Assembly (NCBI RefSeq): GCF_964212655.1
Contig: NZ_OZ156465.1
Coordinates: 1,736,001-1,800,000 of the forward strand
DNA from: Candidatus Thiodiazotropha sp. LNASS1
GTDB lineage: Bacteria > Pseudomonadota > Gammaproteobacteria > Chromatiales > Chromatiaceae
Length of the DNA stretch: 64,000 nt
Direction: 5' to 3'
The notes under the pieces are model-generated. The model was not told the DNA's origin, did not search any database, and saw only the letters and a list, made by a program, of their open reading frames with translations. A program made the translations under genes and the position numbers. Shown one piece after another: positions 9,963 to 18,921 of this stretch; positions within the stretch are counted from its first letter, which is position 1, and every line of letters starts with the position of its first letter.

Positions 9963-10655
9963 TCATGACTCTTCGCCCTTGACCAAAGTAAGCTGGACCA
10001 TTCTGTCGTATGCCATTCCCTCAAGATCCTGTATGGGATAGCGTGCTTCCGCCTTACCGACATAGTGGACTTCCATCCGATCTTCCGGTAATCCCGAATC
10101 CACCAACAGATTGGCGACGGCATCCGCCCTTTGTTTGCTGAGGGCCTTGTTATAGTCGTCACTTCCCCTCGCATCGGTGCCTGCACGAATCTGCAGCTTC
10201 AACCCAGGGAAGGCCTGCAACATGACAACCAGGGCTTTAAGTTGGTCGCCGATCCCTGCTTCAATCTCGGCACTGTCACTACGAAATCCAAGGCAAAATG
10301 TATACCCCTGCTGCATTGCCTCGACTCTGGTAGATTGCAATGCTCGCTGCCGCTGATACAGCGCCTGGTGTTCTGCGGCAGCCAACTGTTCTCTCTGCTG
10401 CATGATCTGGACCGCCGACAATTCTGAGTCCATTGCATCGACCTGATCTTTCCGCACCGCCAGTTCTCCGGCCATCGCACCACCGGTCAGACCCAAAACA
10501 ACCCCAGGCGCCCCACCGAGGAGAGTACCCACCACCACCCCGATCATGGAGCCGGTGAATACACCTTTTTCCACCTTTTGGTCCCGCGCTTGCGCCACCA
10601 GCGGGGATTGAAACAGAACACTGAAAATTGCCATTGCCACTAACGTTTTCTTCAT
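9963..10655 (-). CDS. pdsO: Sortase-associated OmpA-family protein
   Basis: A 230-residue exported protein with signal peptide KKTLVAMAIFSVLFQSPLVA. It has a glycine-zipper-like segment (about 30-70: GSMIGVVVGTLLGGAPGVV), a coiled glutamine-rich linker and a C-terminal OmpA peptidoglycan-binding domain (about 120-228). Conserved OmpA features are GTDARGSDDYNKALSKQRAD and a late GxAxxRYPI-like segment. This architecture next to the target and sortase fits PdsO of the proteobacterial dedicated sortase system. It likely links the outer membrane or sortase product to peptidoglycan. A 135-base gap separates it from the target gene. An AGAGG ribosome site lies eight bases before the ATG. Confidence 0.85.
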   Translation of the reverse strand: MKKTLVAMAIFSVLFQSPLVAQARDQKVEKGVFTGSMIGVVVGTLLGGAPGVVLGLTGGAMAGELAVRKDQVDAMDSELSAVQIMQQREQLAAAEHQALYQRQRALQSTRVEAMQQGYTFCLGFRSDSAEIEAGIGDQLKALVVMLQAFPGLKLQIRAGTDARGSDDYNKALSKQRADAVANLLVDSGLPEDRMEVHYVGKAEARYPIQDLEGMAYDRMVQLTLVKGEES

Positions 10656-10948
10656 TTTCTGAACCTCTTAATGTTGACCCAGCGTGCCCTCCTTGGCGAA
10701 CCCGTCCACTCCTGTGCTGCGCCGGTTTACGGTACTACCGACAACAATTCCAGTTCAGTCAGATGGCAATTTGCTCACCAAAATGGGGCCGGATGGAGGC
10801 AGAAAGTGGCGACAATCTGTCAACCTGAGAGTAGTATTGCAGTGAGTGGTGGGAATTAACCAATGGACAGTTGTGTTTTGAGCTAAAGTAATTATTTATG
10901 GATGCCGCAAAGCTGTAGGTAAACGCAAGGAATCTCCCGTAATCAAGA

Positions 10949-11371
10949 ATGAAAACTGCCTACTTCGCATTTTTTCTCGGATTGATGATATGTTTCAGCG
11001 AAACGGCACACTCGGTCGACCTCGTCATCAATCTTGACGTCACCCAAGAGACGCTTTCACGCCATACCTTGCGCTCCATATTCAGCATGCGCAAAACCCA
11101 ATGGTCGGATGGCAAACCGATTCATGTCTTCGTGATGGGCGACAAGAGTAATCTGCATAGGCGCTTCACCAAACAACTGCTTGGCCTGTTTCCCCATCAA
11201 TTACGCCGTGCCTGGAACAGACAGATCTACTCCGGTATGGGGCAGGCGCCCATCAGAGTGGGATCCGAGAGGGAGATGCGGATAAAAGTTGCAAATACTC
11301 CCGGGGCAATTGGCTATCTTTCTGAAGGATATACTAATGAGCATGTACGGACGATCAGAATTGAAAAGTAG
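10949..11371 (+). CDS. Small periplasmic PBP-like (phosphate ABC substrate-binding-like) protein
   Basis: A 140-residue secreted protein with a signal peptide (about 1-22, ending TAHS). The mature part has the fold pattern of a truncated PstS/PBP-like domain: LRSIFSMRKTQWSDGKPIHV, then a helix and a closing APGAIGYLSEGY-like strand. Full-length PstS proteins are more than twice as long, so this is a single-lobe member. Such short proteins often precede a porin and a sensor/GGDEF protein, as here, and probably act as ligand-binding or sensing partners rather than transport components; no ABC permease is nearby. Its 3' end overlaps the porin start by 35 bases. Confidence 0.75.
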   Translation: MKTAYFAFFLGLMICFSETAHSVDLVINLDVTQETLSRHTLRSIFSMRKTQWSDGKPIHVFVMGDKSNLHRRFTKQLLGLFPHQLRRAWNRQIYSGMGQAPIRVGSEREMRIKVANTPGAIGYLSEGYTNEHVRTIRIEK

Positions 11372-12542
11372 CCGGACTGTATATCTGTTCGCACTGTTCT
11401 GCGTGCTTGGCTGGGAATCATCGGCTGCCGAAACTGACGTATTTGAAGGTATGTTCCAAATCCATGGTTTTTTAACCCAAGCCTATGTCAAGACAACTGA
11501 AAATCAATTTTTCGGTGACAGTCAAGACGGTAGTTTTGATTTTCGCGAATTGGGTATCAACGCATCCTATCGGATGTCACCAAAGATAATGCTGGCAGCA
11601 CAGATACTCTCCCGTAAAGCCGGTGAAATGTATGATGGCTCTCTCGACTTGGACTATGCGCATTTCGATTACACCCTTCATATGAACGAAGATGATCGTA
11701 TCGGCTTTGTACTTGGTCGCAGTAAAAATACCTTCGGATTCTATAACGACACTCGTGATGTGGCTGCAACCCGTCCAGGTATATTTATGCCCCAGGCTAT
11801 ATACTGGGACCGGGTACGAAACATGGTACTCTCAAGTGACGGAGGACAGCTGTATGGCGAAACCCAATCAGAGACCCACCTTTTTCAGTTGAGGCTGATC
11901 GGTGGTACAACTCCCATCGATGAAAATGTCGAGAACACCTATCTCAACCCGAACCTGAACCCGAAAATGGACAATGATGGCATCACACTGGGAGGGAGAT
12001 TGCTTTACGAATGGGATGGGGGGCGCTTCAGACTGGCTTTTAGCACTGCTTCGTTGACGCTGGATGCAAAGACGGACCTGTTCCCACCCGGTAAGATCAA
12101 GATCGATTATCGGGTATTATCCGCACAATATAATAACGGTCCTTGGAGTCTCACCATGGAATACATGGAAGAACCGATTGATTATAAGGATTTCAACGGC
12201 CTGCTGGACGTGGCAGATACAACCGTGGATGGCTATTATTTTCAAGGCAACTATCGTCTTGATGCAGATTGGGAGCTTTTTGCCCGCTATGAGGAGAGCC
12301 ACTATAACAAACACGATAAAGAGGGTAAGAAAAGCAGCGCCATACTTGGCCCTCCGGAGCATACATTTTTCAGTGAATTATGGACACTGGGGATACTCTG
12401 GGAACCTACTGAACAGCTGATGCTACGCGCAGAGTTCAGTCAGATCGAGGGCGCGATTTTCCTTTCCAACCTGGAAAATACACCCGGCACCACTGAACGG
12501 GACTGGAATCTGTTTTCCTTGCTTGCCTCATACAGTTTCTGA
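11337..12542 (+). CDS. Outer-membrane beta-barrel porin-like protein
   Basis: About 401 residues from an ATG at 11337, chosen because GAAGGA lies seven bases upstream and a signal peptide follows (TVYLFALFCVLGWESSAA). The mature protein alternates aromatic and polar residues as in a beta-barrel (for example YRMSPKIMLAAQILSRKAG and WELFARYEES) and ends in phenylalanine (ASYSF), the usual BAM signal. It is not a trimeric porin I can name; it resembles the uncharacterised porin-like proteins encoded beside small PBP-like proteins and GGDEF sensors. It overlaps the preceding gene and lies nine bases before the GGDEF/EAL gene, so the three are probably co-transcribed. Confidence 0.78.
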   Translation: MSMYGRSELKSSRTVYLFALFCVLGWESSAAETDVFEGMFQIHGFLTQAYVKTTENQFFGDSQDGSFDFRELGINASYRMSPKIMLAAQILSRKAGEMYDGSLDLDYAHFDYTLHMNEDDRIGFVLGRSKNTFGFYNDTRDVAATRPGIFMPQAIYWDRVRNMVLSSDGGQLYGETQSETHLFQLRLIGGTTPIDENVENTYLNPNLNPKMDNDGITLGGRLLYEWDGGRFRLAFSTASLTLDAKTDLFPPGKIKIDYRVLSAQYNNGPWSLTMEYMEEPIDYKDFNGLLDVADTTVDGYYFQGNYRLDADWELFARYEESHYNKHDKEGKKSSAILGPPEHTFFSELWTLGILWEPTEQLMLRAEFSQIEGAIFLSNLENTPGTTERDWNLFSLLASYSF

Positions 12543-12551
12543 ACAATCACC

Positions 12552-15470
12552 ATGGATTCAATCAAAAACAAGCCTGAACAGGATCGCGGTAACGCACAAT
12601 CCGACAAGGGTTTATTTCTCAGCCTTAAATGGAAGGTGGTACTACTGTTCAGTCTGGTTCTATTTATCATCAATGCCGGCCTGGCCGGCATGGGCTATCT
12701 GCAACAGCGCAAGTTATTCGATACCTATCAAGCACAGATACTTGACCAACATCACCGACAGGTCAGGTCACTTCTGGAATCCAGCATTTATAGACTGGAG
12801 CAGATAGCTTTGATGATTCCCGCATTGTCTGAAGCCGTGACAACTTCTAAAAAGTTAGCCTTAACGGAGAAACTGGAAAGATTTTTCAGGCACAGCGAGA
12901 CGACACTGCAAATTGACTGGGGGCTTGAAGAAGCAGCCTATTACAGTAGTGACAACAAACTGCAATTCAACTGGCAGACCGGTGCACTTGATGACTCATT
13001 TTTAGAACTGGTCAAATCAGTCAATCGTCTTGAAATACCTTCCAACACTATTTACTGCGATATCCGTTGCAGTCAATATGTTGCCGTACCTCTGTTGGAC
13101 AGAGGCCAGCATGCGGGCGTATTGCTGGTAGGACAATCATTGGCTGACGTGATTATAGATTTCAATGAACTTGCAAAAGCTGACGTAGCCATCGTAAGCC
13201 GCCCAAAACAACATGAACAGTTACAAGGCAGAAATCGCTACCTGACCAACTGGCAGCGATACATAATCGCGTCAAGTAATTTAGACCGTTTGATACCCCT
13301 TTTGCAGTCTACTGCCGACGCAATCGAAATGGAAAAACTGTTACATAACAGATACACAACGATTTCGGATGGAGATCATTTTGCTTTAAGTTTGATTCCC
13401 GTGAGCAGTGACATATCCGTATTTTCTGCTGACTTCATAATAGCCAGCAACATTACTCCGGTTGTCAATCAAATCCAGCAGGCGACCACTCAATCAGTGA
13501 TTATCGGCATTATCGGCTTCTCAGTATCCGAACTGCTATTGGCACTGTTCCTCTGGCAGCCTATGAAGCGACTGTTGATGATTTCTGACAGTCTGCCTCT
13601 ACTGGCCAAAAATGCATTTCGTGAAGTAAGAGACAAACTCTCTGTCAAGCATCCGGATCGATATAGGGACGAGATTGACATTGCCGGCGAATCAGCCATC
13701 CAACTGACGTACACTCTGGAAAGACTTCATAACGAGATCAAAACCAACACTGACAATCTTATAAAACGCGGCGAAGAGTTAGCGGTAGAACGTGACTTTC
13801 TCAATACCATAATGAACAGCGCTCAGGCGATCATCCTGACACAGAACTGCAATGGCGCCATACTCACCATCAATACCGAAGGGGGAGACTTCATCGGGAT
13901 CAGGAATTATGAGCGCGGTACCCGCCATTTCTGTGATCTCTTTATGAATGTTGAGGATATTAAAGAGATGAAACATGTTATGTTGCGACTGCGTGACGGC
14001 ATGATCAGCTCATATCAACACGATGCGGGCTCTCTATCTGCAGATGGTCGAAACAGAACCATTTCCTGGGTTCACTCTCCATTGACGGGTATAAACGATG
14101 ACAATGAACCCGTCATACTCTCAGTGGGGCTGGACATTACAGATCGAGAGGTTGCCGAACAACGACTTGCCTGGATGGCCAGTCATGACCCCTTGACCGA
14201 ACTCTATAATCGGCGCAACTTTCAGGTCGAATTCGATAAAATACTGACTCTCGCGGAACGTTATCACCATAGTACGGCATTGATCTTTTTCGATCTTGAC
14301 CAATTCAAATACATTAATGACACAAGTGGTCACCAGGCCGGCGACGCCCTATTACAGATCGTTGCCAAAAAGCTGCGGGAAATCACCCGCAGTACCGAAC
14401 TGCTCGCTCGCCTGGGTGGAGATGAATTCGCCATAGTAATACCTGAAACCGATATACCGGGCGCAACACAATTCGCTGACAAGCTGTTGTCTGAGCTGAA
14501 GCAGATCACGATACCGCTGAAAGGCCATAGTCATCGCATATCAGCAAGCATCGGCATCGTCACTTATCCAGAACATGGTAGCAATTCCGATCAGTTATTG
14601 TCGAACGCCGACCTTGCCATGTATCAAGCAAAGGAATCCGGCAGAGATCAATGGCATATCTTCTCCAGCCAAGATCAAACTCACGAGGAGATGAAAGCAC
14701 GCGTAACCTGGAAAGACAAGATTGAGCAAGCCTTGGCTAAAGACAACTTTATTCTGTTTTACCAGCCCATCATGGAGATAGCAAATGGCACTATCTCTCA
14801 CTACGAAGTTTTGATCAGGATGATCGAGAGTGATGGCACTCTTGCACTACCAAGTGAATTTATCCCTGTTGCTGAACGGACAGGACTGATTCATCAGATC
14901 AACCATTATGTATTACGCACATCGATTCAACGATTGTCCAGCCTGAACAAGGCAAGTCATGACATCACTCTCTCGATCAATCTTTCCGGGCGTGTTATTG
15001 ATGACCCAGAACTGCTCACACAACTGACACATCTTCTTAACTCCAGTGGCATCAATCCGGAACGACTGGTTTTTGAGCTGACGGAGACAGCGGCACTCGC
15101 CGATGTCAACGCGGCGATCGATTTAATGAGTGAACTTCAGGCGCTTGGCTGCCGCTTTGCCCTGGATGACTTCGGAGTCGGGTTCTCATCATTTTACTAT
15201 CTCAGAGAACTACCATTGGATATAGTCAAGATCGATGGCTCATTCATTAAGAACCTGACCACGAGCACCAAGGATCAGGTTTTCGTCAAGGCTCTGACCG
15301 AAATGGCGAGCGCACTCGGTAAGGATACAGTCGCTGAATTCGTTGAGGATGAGGCAACGCTTAAACTATTGACAGAGCTTGGTGTCGCTTATGCCCAAGG
15401 ATATTACATTGGCAGGCCATCCCCGGAAATCCCTGTCACTACCACACTGCCTTCATCGATATCTATATGA
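12552..15470 (+). CDS. Membrane sensor with PAS, GGDEF and EAL domains
   Basis: A 972-residue inner-membrane cyclic-di-GMP enzyme. A first helix (about 24-44) and a second (about 315-335) enclose a periplasmic sensor of about 270 residues. A HAMP/linker, a PAS domain (about 415-530), GGDEF and EAL follow. The GGDEF signature is intact (G622-G-D-E-F626), but the inhibitory RxxD site is changed to RSTE. The EAL motif reads E752-V-L; the metal-binding D872-D873 and the KIDGSF lysine are kept, so phosphodiesterase activity is plausible. The usual late AEGVE motif is AEFVED. It is the third gene of the PBP-like/porin cassette, which suggests that the periplasmic partner feeds a signal into cyclic-di-GMP levels. 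Confidence 0.92.
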   Translation: MDSIKNKPEQDRGNAQSDKGLFLSLKWKVVLLFSLVLFIINAGLAGMGYLQQRKLFDTYQAQILDQHHRQVRSLLESSIYRLEQIALMIPALSEAVTTSKKLALTEKLERFFRHSETTLQIDWGLEEAAYYSSDNKLQFNWQTGALDDSFLELVKSVNRLEIPSNTIYCDIRCSQYVAVPLLDRGQHAGVLLVGQSLADVIIDFNELAKADVAIVSRPKQHEQLQGRNRYLTNWQRYIIASSNLDRLIPLLQSTADAIEMEKLLHNRYTTISDGDHFALSLIPVSSDISVFSADFIIASNITPVVNQIQQATTQSVIIGIIGFSVSELLLALFLWQPMKRLLMISDSLPLLAKNAFREVRDKLSVKHPDRYRDEIDIAGESAIQLTYTLERLHNEIKTNTDNLIKRGEELAVERDFLNTIMNSAQAIILTQNCNGAILTINTEGGDFIGIRNYERGTRHFCDLFMNVEDIKEMKHVMLRLRDGMISSYQHDAGSLSADGRNRTISWVHSPLTGINDDNEPVILSVGLDITDREVAEQRLAWMASHDPLTELYNRRNFQVEFDKILTLAERYHHSTALIFFDLDQFKYINDTSGHQAGDALLQIVAKKLREITRSTELLARLGGDEFAIVIPETDIPGATQFADKLLSELKQITIPLKGHSHRISASIGIVTYPEHGSNSDQLLSNADLAMYQAKESGRDQWHIFSSQDQTHEEMKARVTWKDKIEQALAKDNFILFYQPIMEIANGTISHYEVLIRMIESDGTLALPSEFIPVAERTGLIHQINHYVLRTSIQRLSSLNKASHDITLSINLSGRVIDDPELLTQLTHLLNSSGINPERLVFELTETAALADVNAAIDLMSELQALGCRFALDDFGVGFSSFYYLRELPLDIVKIDGSFIKNLTTSTKDQVFVKALTEMASALGKDTVAEFVEDEATLKLLTELGVAYAQGYYIGRPSPEIPVTTTLPSSISI

Positions 15471-15614
15471 TCCAATCCCTCTGGCTCTCCTGATTCTTAT
15501 ATGTTTTGAAAAAAGCCGCCATGGTGATAAAAATGGGTTGATACCTTGAGTGTTTCACTCATTCCAATAAAACGTTCATAATCCCCATATCTGAGAACTG
15601 AGTATACAGGATGA

Positions 15615-16316
15615 TTGATCAACGTGGTTAGAAAGCAGATAGCCATCATTGAGGATGAACAGGTTATTAGGGAAAACTATATTGACTACCTAAGCCGGCA
15701 GGGTTATTCGGCAACTGGTTATGCCACGCGTCAGGAGGCTCTGACAGCGTTCAACAAACGCTTGCCAGACCTTGTCATCCTCGATATCGGGCTGGCGGAT
15801 GACATTGATGGAGGATTCGAGCTATGTCGCGAACTGCGCAACCGGTCTAATACCCTGCCAATCATCTTTCTGACTGCACGCGACAGCGATTTCGACAGTG
15901 TTTCAGGCCTCAGACTCGGCGCTGACGACTATCTCACTAAAGATATCAGTCTTCCTCATCTGATTGCCCGGATAGGCGCACTGTTCCGCCGTATCGACGC
16001 CATGCAACAAGAACAGCCGAGCGAATCTCAGCTGATTCGGGGCGATCTGCAACTTGATCGTGACCGGCTCACAGCACACTGGAAACAGAACCCGGTCAAC
16101 CTCACAGTCACCGAATTCTGGATGCTGCATGCCCTGGTCCGTCATCCCGGTCATGTTCGAAGCCGGGATCAATTGATGGAGGAGGCCCATATCTATGTTG
16201 ACAGTGCCAGTATCACAACCCATATCAAGCGTATTCGGCGAAAATTCCAGCTGGTGGACAGTGACTTCAGCCTTATTGAATCGGTCTATGGTGCCGGCTA
16301 CCGCTGGACCCAATAG
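15615..16316 (+). CDS. pdsR: Dedicated sortase-system response regulator (OmpR-type)
   Basis: About 230 residues: an N-terminal receiver domain (acidic pocket in IIEDEQ, phosphoacceptor Asp in LVILDIGL, switch Lys in YLTKDIS) and a C-terminal winged-helix DNA-binding domain ending VYGAGYRW. The overall sequence and the paired kinase fit PdsR, the regulator of the proteobacterial dedicated sortase system encoded at 5.6-10.7 kb. No ATG is available in frame; the start is either TTG at 15615 or GTG at 15624, since the ATG at 15611 reaches a stop after six codons. The kinase gene begins about 90 bases downstream. Confidence 0.82.
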   Translation: MINVVRKQIAIIEDEQVIRENYIDYLSRQGYSATGYATRQEALTAFNKRLPDLVILDIGLADDIDGGFELCRELRNRSNTLPIIFLTARDSDFDSVSGLRLGADDYLTKDISLPHLIARIGALFRRIDAMQQEQPSESQLIRGDLQLDRDRLTAHWKQNPVNLTVTEFWMLHALVRHPGHVRSRDQLMEEAHIYVDSASITTHIKRIRRKFQLVDSDFSLIESVYGAGYRWTQ

Positions 16317-16404
16317 CGCCACCGCAGAACCGGCGTCGATATCGATCTGTCGAATGCAACGAGAAAAAGCAATCGGTTCACCGTGACACCAGTATGGTAT
16401 TCAG

Positions 16405-18474
16405 ATGCCTCAAAAGATGAATCTGCCTTTCACCCAAACACTACGATTCAAACTGCTGCTTGCATCATTCAGTCTGATTCTGATTCCTTGGGCAGGCTAC
16501 CACTATTTGTTTGAAATGGAGGCTTCGCTTCGCCAGGCACAAGAGGCCTTACTACTTAACAGGGCCGAAATTGTAGCCAATATGCTTGCAACAAACAGCA
16601 ACAACTGGCTGACTGGCACGACCTCAGAAAAGGTGATGCATAATAATTCCCTCTATGTTCATCCGCTCGCCAACTCCCCAGACCTTGATGGCTATGATGA
16701 AGATTGGCTTAGCCTGAAATCTCAATCCCGCCAGTTCAGGGCCAGTGCGACAACCCCTGATGCAGTCAGTTTTGAGTGGCTTGCAGGATTTCAAGGCGAA
16801 TATATTTATCTGATGATTGAGGTCAGGGATCAGACCTTGATCTATCCTCAGTCGGAGCGGATCCTGAGTGTCGGTGATCACCTGATACTCGCGCTCCCGG
16901 GTCCATCAGGAGAGAGCAGAAAATACCGCCTTGGCACCCCGGCTCCAGGCTGGGTCAACGTGGTTGAGTACGAAAACAACCGCCAACAGACAGCCATCCG
17001 GGGTGAATGGCAGGAAACTGCCCATGGTTACCGGGTTGAACTGCAGATACCCCGCTTAATGACTGACGGACATCTCTCCCTGGCAGTCGTCGACATCGAT
17101 ATACCCCAAGCAAAACCCGTTGGGATTGCCTCCACTTCAGGTTGGAATAGCAACCAAAACCTCTCCCGGCTGGTCATGCCTACCATTCAGGTAGACAGGC
17201 TTCTATATGGTCTGGAAGAGAAAAATCACCGTTACACGATTCTTAACAGACAGCGTCAGGTTATAGGAAGGTATGGATCGATTCAAACGTTCATCAAAAC
17301 GAATCACACCCTGTTAAGTCGTCTGATCTCTTTACTCTCGCCCTCTGCGGAAGAGGCAGGGTTAGACGCCAGGGAGGGTATGGGAAAACTGGATGGCCCG
17401 GAGATTCGTCGATCACTCTCGGGTGAAGGGGCGATCTATCGATATAACATCACCGGTTCGAAGTCAATGATCCTCTCAGCTGCGCATCCGATTGAAATTG
17501 ATCAAAATACTGTTGGCACAGTGGTTGTTGAACAGAGCACTCAAATGATACTGCTGTTACAACAGAGTGCACTCGAGCGACTATTTCTCATAAGCCTGAT
17601 ACTGTTCATCATCACAGGAGGATCACTGCTCTTATTCGCCTCCTCCCTGACTCGCCGTATCACCCGACTCAGCCATAAATACAACCGGGCTGTCAGTCCG
17701 GATGGCCGGATCATAGAAGAGGTCCAATCAGGCAAAGACAAGGATGAACTGGGTGAACTTGATCGGAGTTTCAGTGCCGTACTAAAGCGTTCTGTCGCAT
17801 ATACAGGCTATCTTGAATCCATGGCAGCGAGACTAACCCATGAATTCCGTACCCCATTGACTATGGTTCAGGGCTCTTTGGAGAACCTCCAAAATGATAG
17901 TGACACTTTCCAGAAATCACCCTATATCGAACGAGCGCTTGATGGTACACGAAGACTCAATTTAATACTCACACGCATACGCGAGGCCACTCGACTAGAA
18001 CAATCACTACAGAACAGTGAAAAAGAGAAAGTCGATATCACTGCCTTTTGTAAATCCCTGTGTGACGGTTACGCTATTACCTACCGGTATATTGATTTTG
18101 AGTGCCGTGTACCGGCCTATCCCATTTGGATCCATATATCTCCAGACCTGATCAGTCAGGCAATGGATAAACTGATCAGCAATGCTATCGATTTCCACCA
18201 ACCGAATACCGCCATACAGATCATACTGGACGACACGAACAGCAAAGCGCTCGACATTAAAATTAGGAATCTAGGTCCACAGCTTGCCGAAAGTGATATA
18301 CCCAAACTATTTCACAATATGGAATCGAGAAGAAAAGGCAACGATAACCAGATCCATCTCGGTATAGGGCTTTATCTAGTACGCTTGATAGCTGAGTTTC
18401 ACCGAGGGGATGCATGGATGAACAACGAAACTGACGGTGTCTGTTTTGCAATCACCCTTCCATATACAATTTAG
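16405..18474 (+). CDS. pdsS: Dedicated sortase-system sensor histidine kinase with a CBM9-like periplasmic domain
   Basis: A 689-residue membrane kinase. One helix lies at about 14-32 and another at about 392-415, enclosing a large periplasmic region. Residues about 90-240 (LDGYDEDWLSL, then EYIYLMIEVRD and YRVELQIP) resemble family-9 carbohydrate-binding/DOMON sandwiches. HAMP, the dimerisation helix with THEFRTPL and phosphoacceptor His479, and an HATPase domain (N-box DKLISNAIDF, G-box HLGIGLYLV) follow. It fits PdsS, the kinase that regulates the sortase target. The ligand may be a glycan, but this rests only on fold resemblance. Confidence 0.83.
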   Translation: MPQKMNLPFTQTLRFKLLLASFSLILIPWAGYHYLFEMEASLRQAQEALLLNRAEIVANMLATNSNNWLTGTTSEKVMHNNSLYVHPLANSPDLDGYDEDWLSLKSQSRQFRASATTPDAVSFEWLAGFQGEYIYLMIEVRDQTLIYPQSERILSVGDHLILALPGPSGESRKYRLGTPAPGWVNVVEYENNRQQTAIRGEWQETAHGYRVELQIPRLMTDGHLSLAVVDIDIPQAKPVGIASTSGWNSNQNLSRLVMPTIQVDRLLYGLEEKNHRYTILNRQRQVIGRYGSIQTFIKTNHTLLSRLISLLSPSAEEAGLDAREGMGKLDGPEIRRSLSGEGAIYRYNITGSKSMILSAAHPIEIDQNTVGTVVVEQSTQMILLLQQSALERLFLISLILFIITGGSLLLFASSLTRRITRLSHKYNRAVSPDGRIIEEVQSGKDKDELGELDRSFSAVLKRSVAYTGYLESMAARLTHEFRTPLTMVQGSLENLQNDSDTFQKSPYIERALDGTRRLNLILTRIREATRLEQSLQNSEKEKVDITAFCKSLCDGYAITYRYIDFECRVPAYPIWIHISPDLISQAMDKLISNAIDFHQPNTAIQIILDDTNSKALDIKIRNLGPQLAESDIPKLFHNMESRRKGNDNQIHLGIGLYLVRLIAEFHRGDAWMNNETDGVCFAITLPYTI

Positions 18475-18606
18475 TGCCCCGATTGCAATCGAGATGGTGG
18501 AATTGACAGTAAGAACGCATGCACTGAACAGATGTCAAAAATATTGTAAATTCCGCTAGGGCTATCATCCTGTCATGCCCTATTGGAAGCAACGGGAGTT
18601 AATATT

Positions 18607-18849
18607 ATGAATATCCAGCTGATCACAGATTTCTTTATGTGGTGCACACTCATCAATGGCGGTCTGCTGATTCTGTGGACACTGTTTATTCTTTTTGCAC
18701 CTGAACTGGTTTACAAAACGCAGAGTCGCTGGATTGCAATCTCCAGAGCGAATTTTGATCTGCTGATCTATCTTTTCCTGGGTATTTTTAAGCTCTTCTT
18801 TATTTTCTTTAACCTGATTCCATTCCTCGCACTGCTGATCATCGGTTGA
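18607..18849 (+). CDS. Small two-helix membrane protein (DUF6868-like)
   Basis: An 80-residue inner-membrane protein with hydrophobic segments at about 6-29 and 50-79, separated by a short loop (VYKTQSRWIAISRANFD). The pattern NIQLITDFFMWCTLINGG and the final LALLIIG match the DUF6868 family of unknown function. The ATG at 18607 is chosen over a TTG at 18583 because GGGAG lies eight bases before it. It follows pdsS with a 130-base gap and may be independently transcribed. Confidence 0.7.
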   Translation: MNIQLITDFFMWCTLINGGLLILWTLFILFAPELVYKTQSRWIAISRANFDLLIYLFLGIFKLFFIFFNLIPFLALLIIG

Positions 18850-18921
18850 TCATGGCCGTCGAGCGTAGTGAGCAGAGATACTGGGTTTACCAAATACGCC
18901 TTGAGAAACGAGTAAGTTCAT

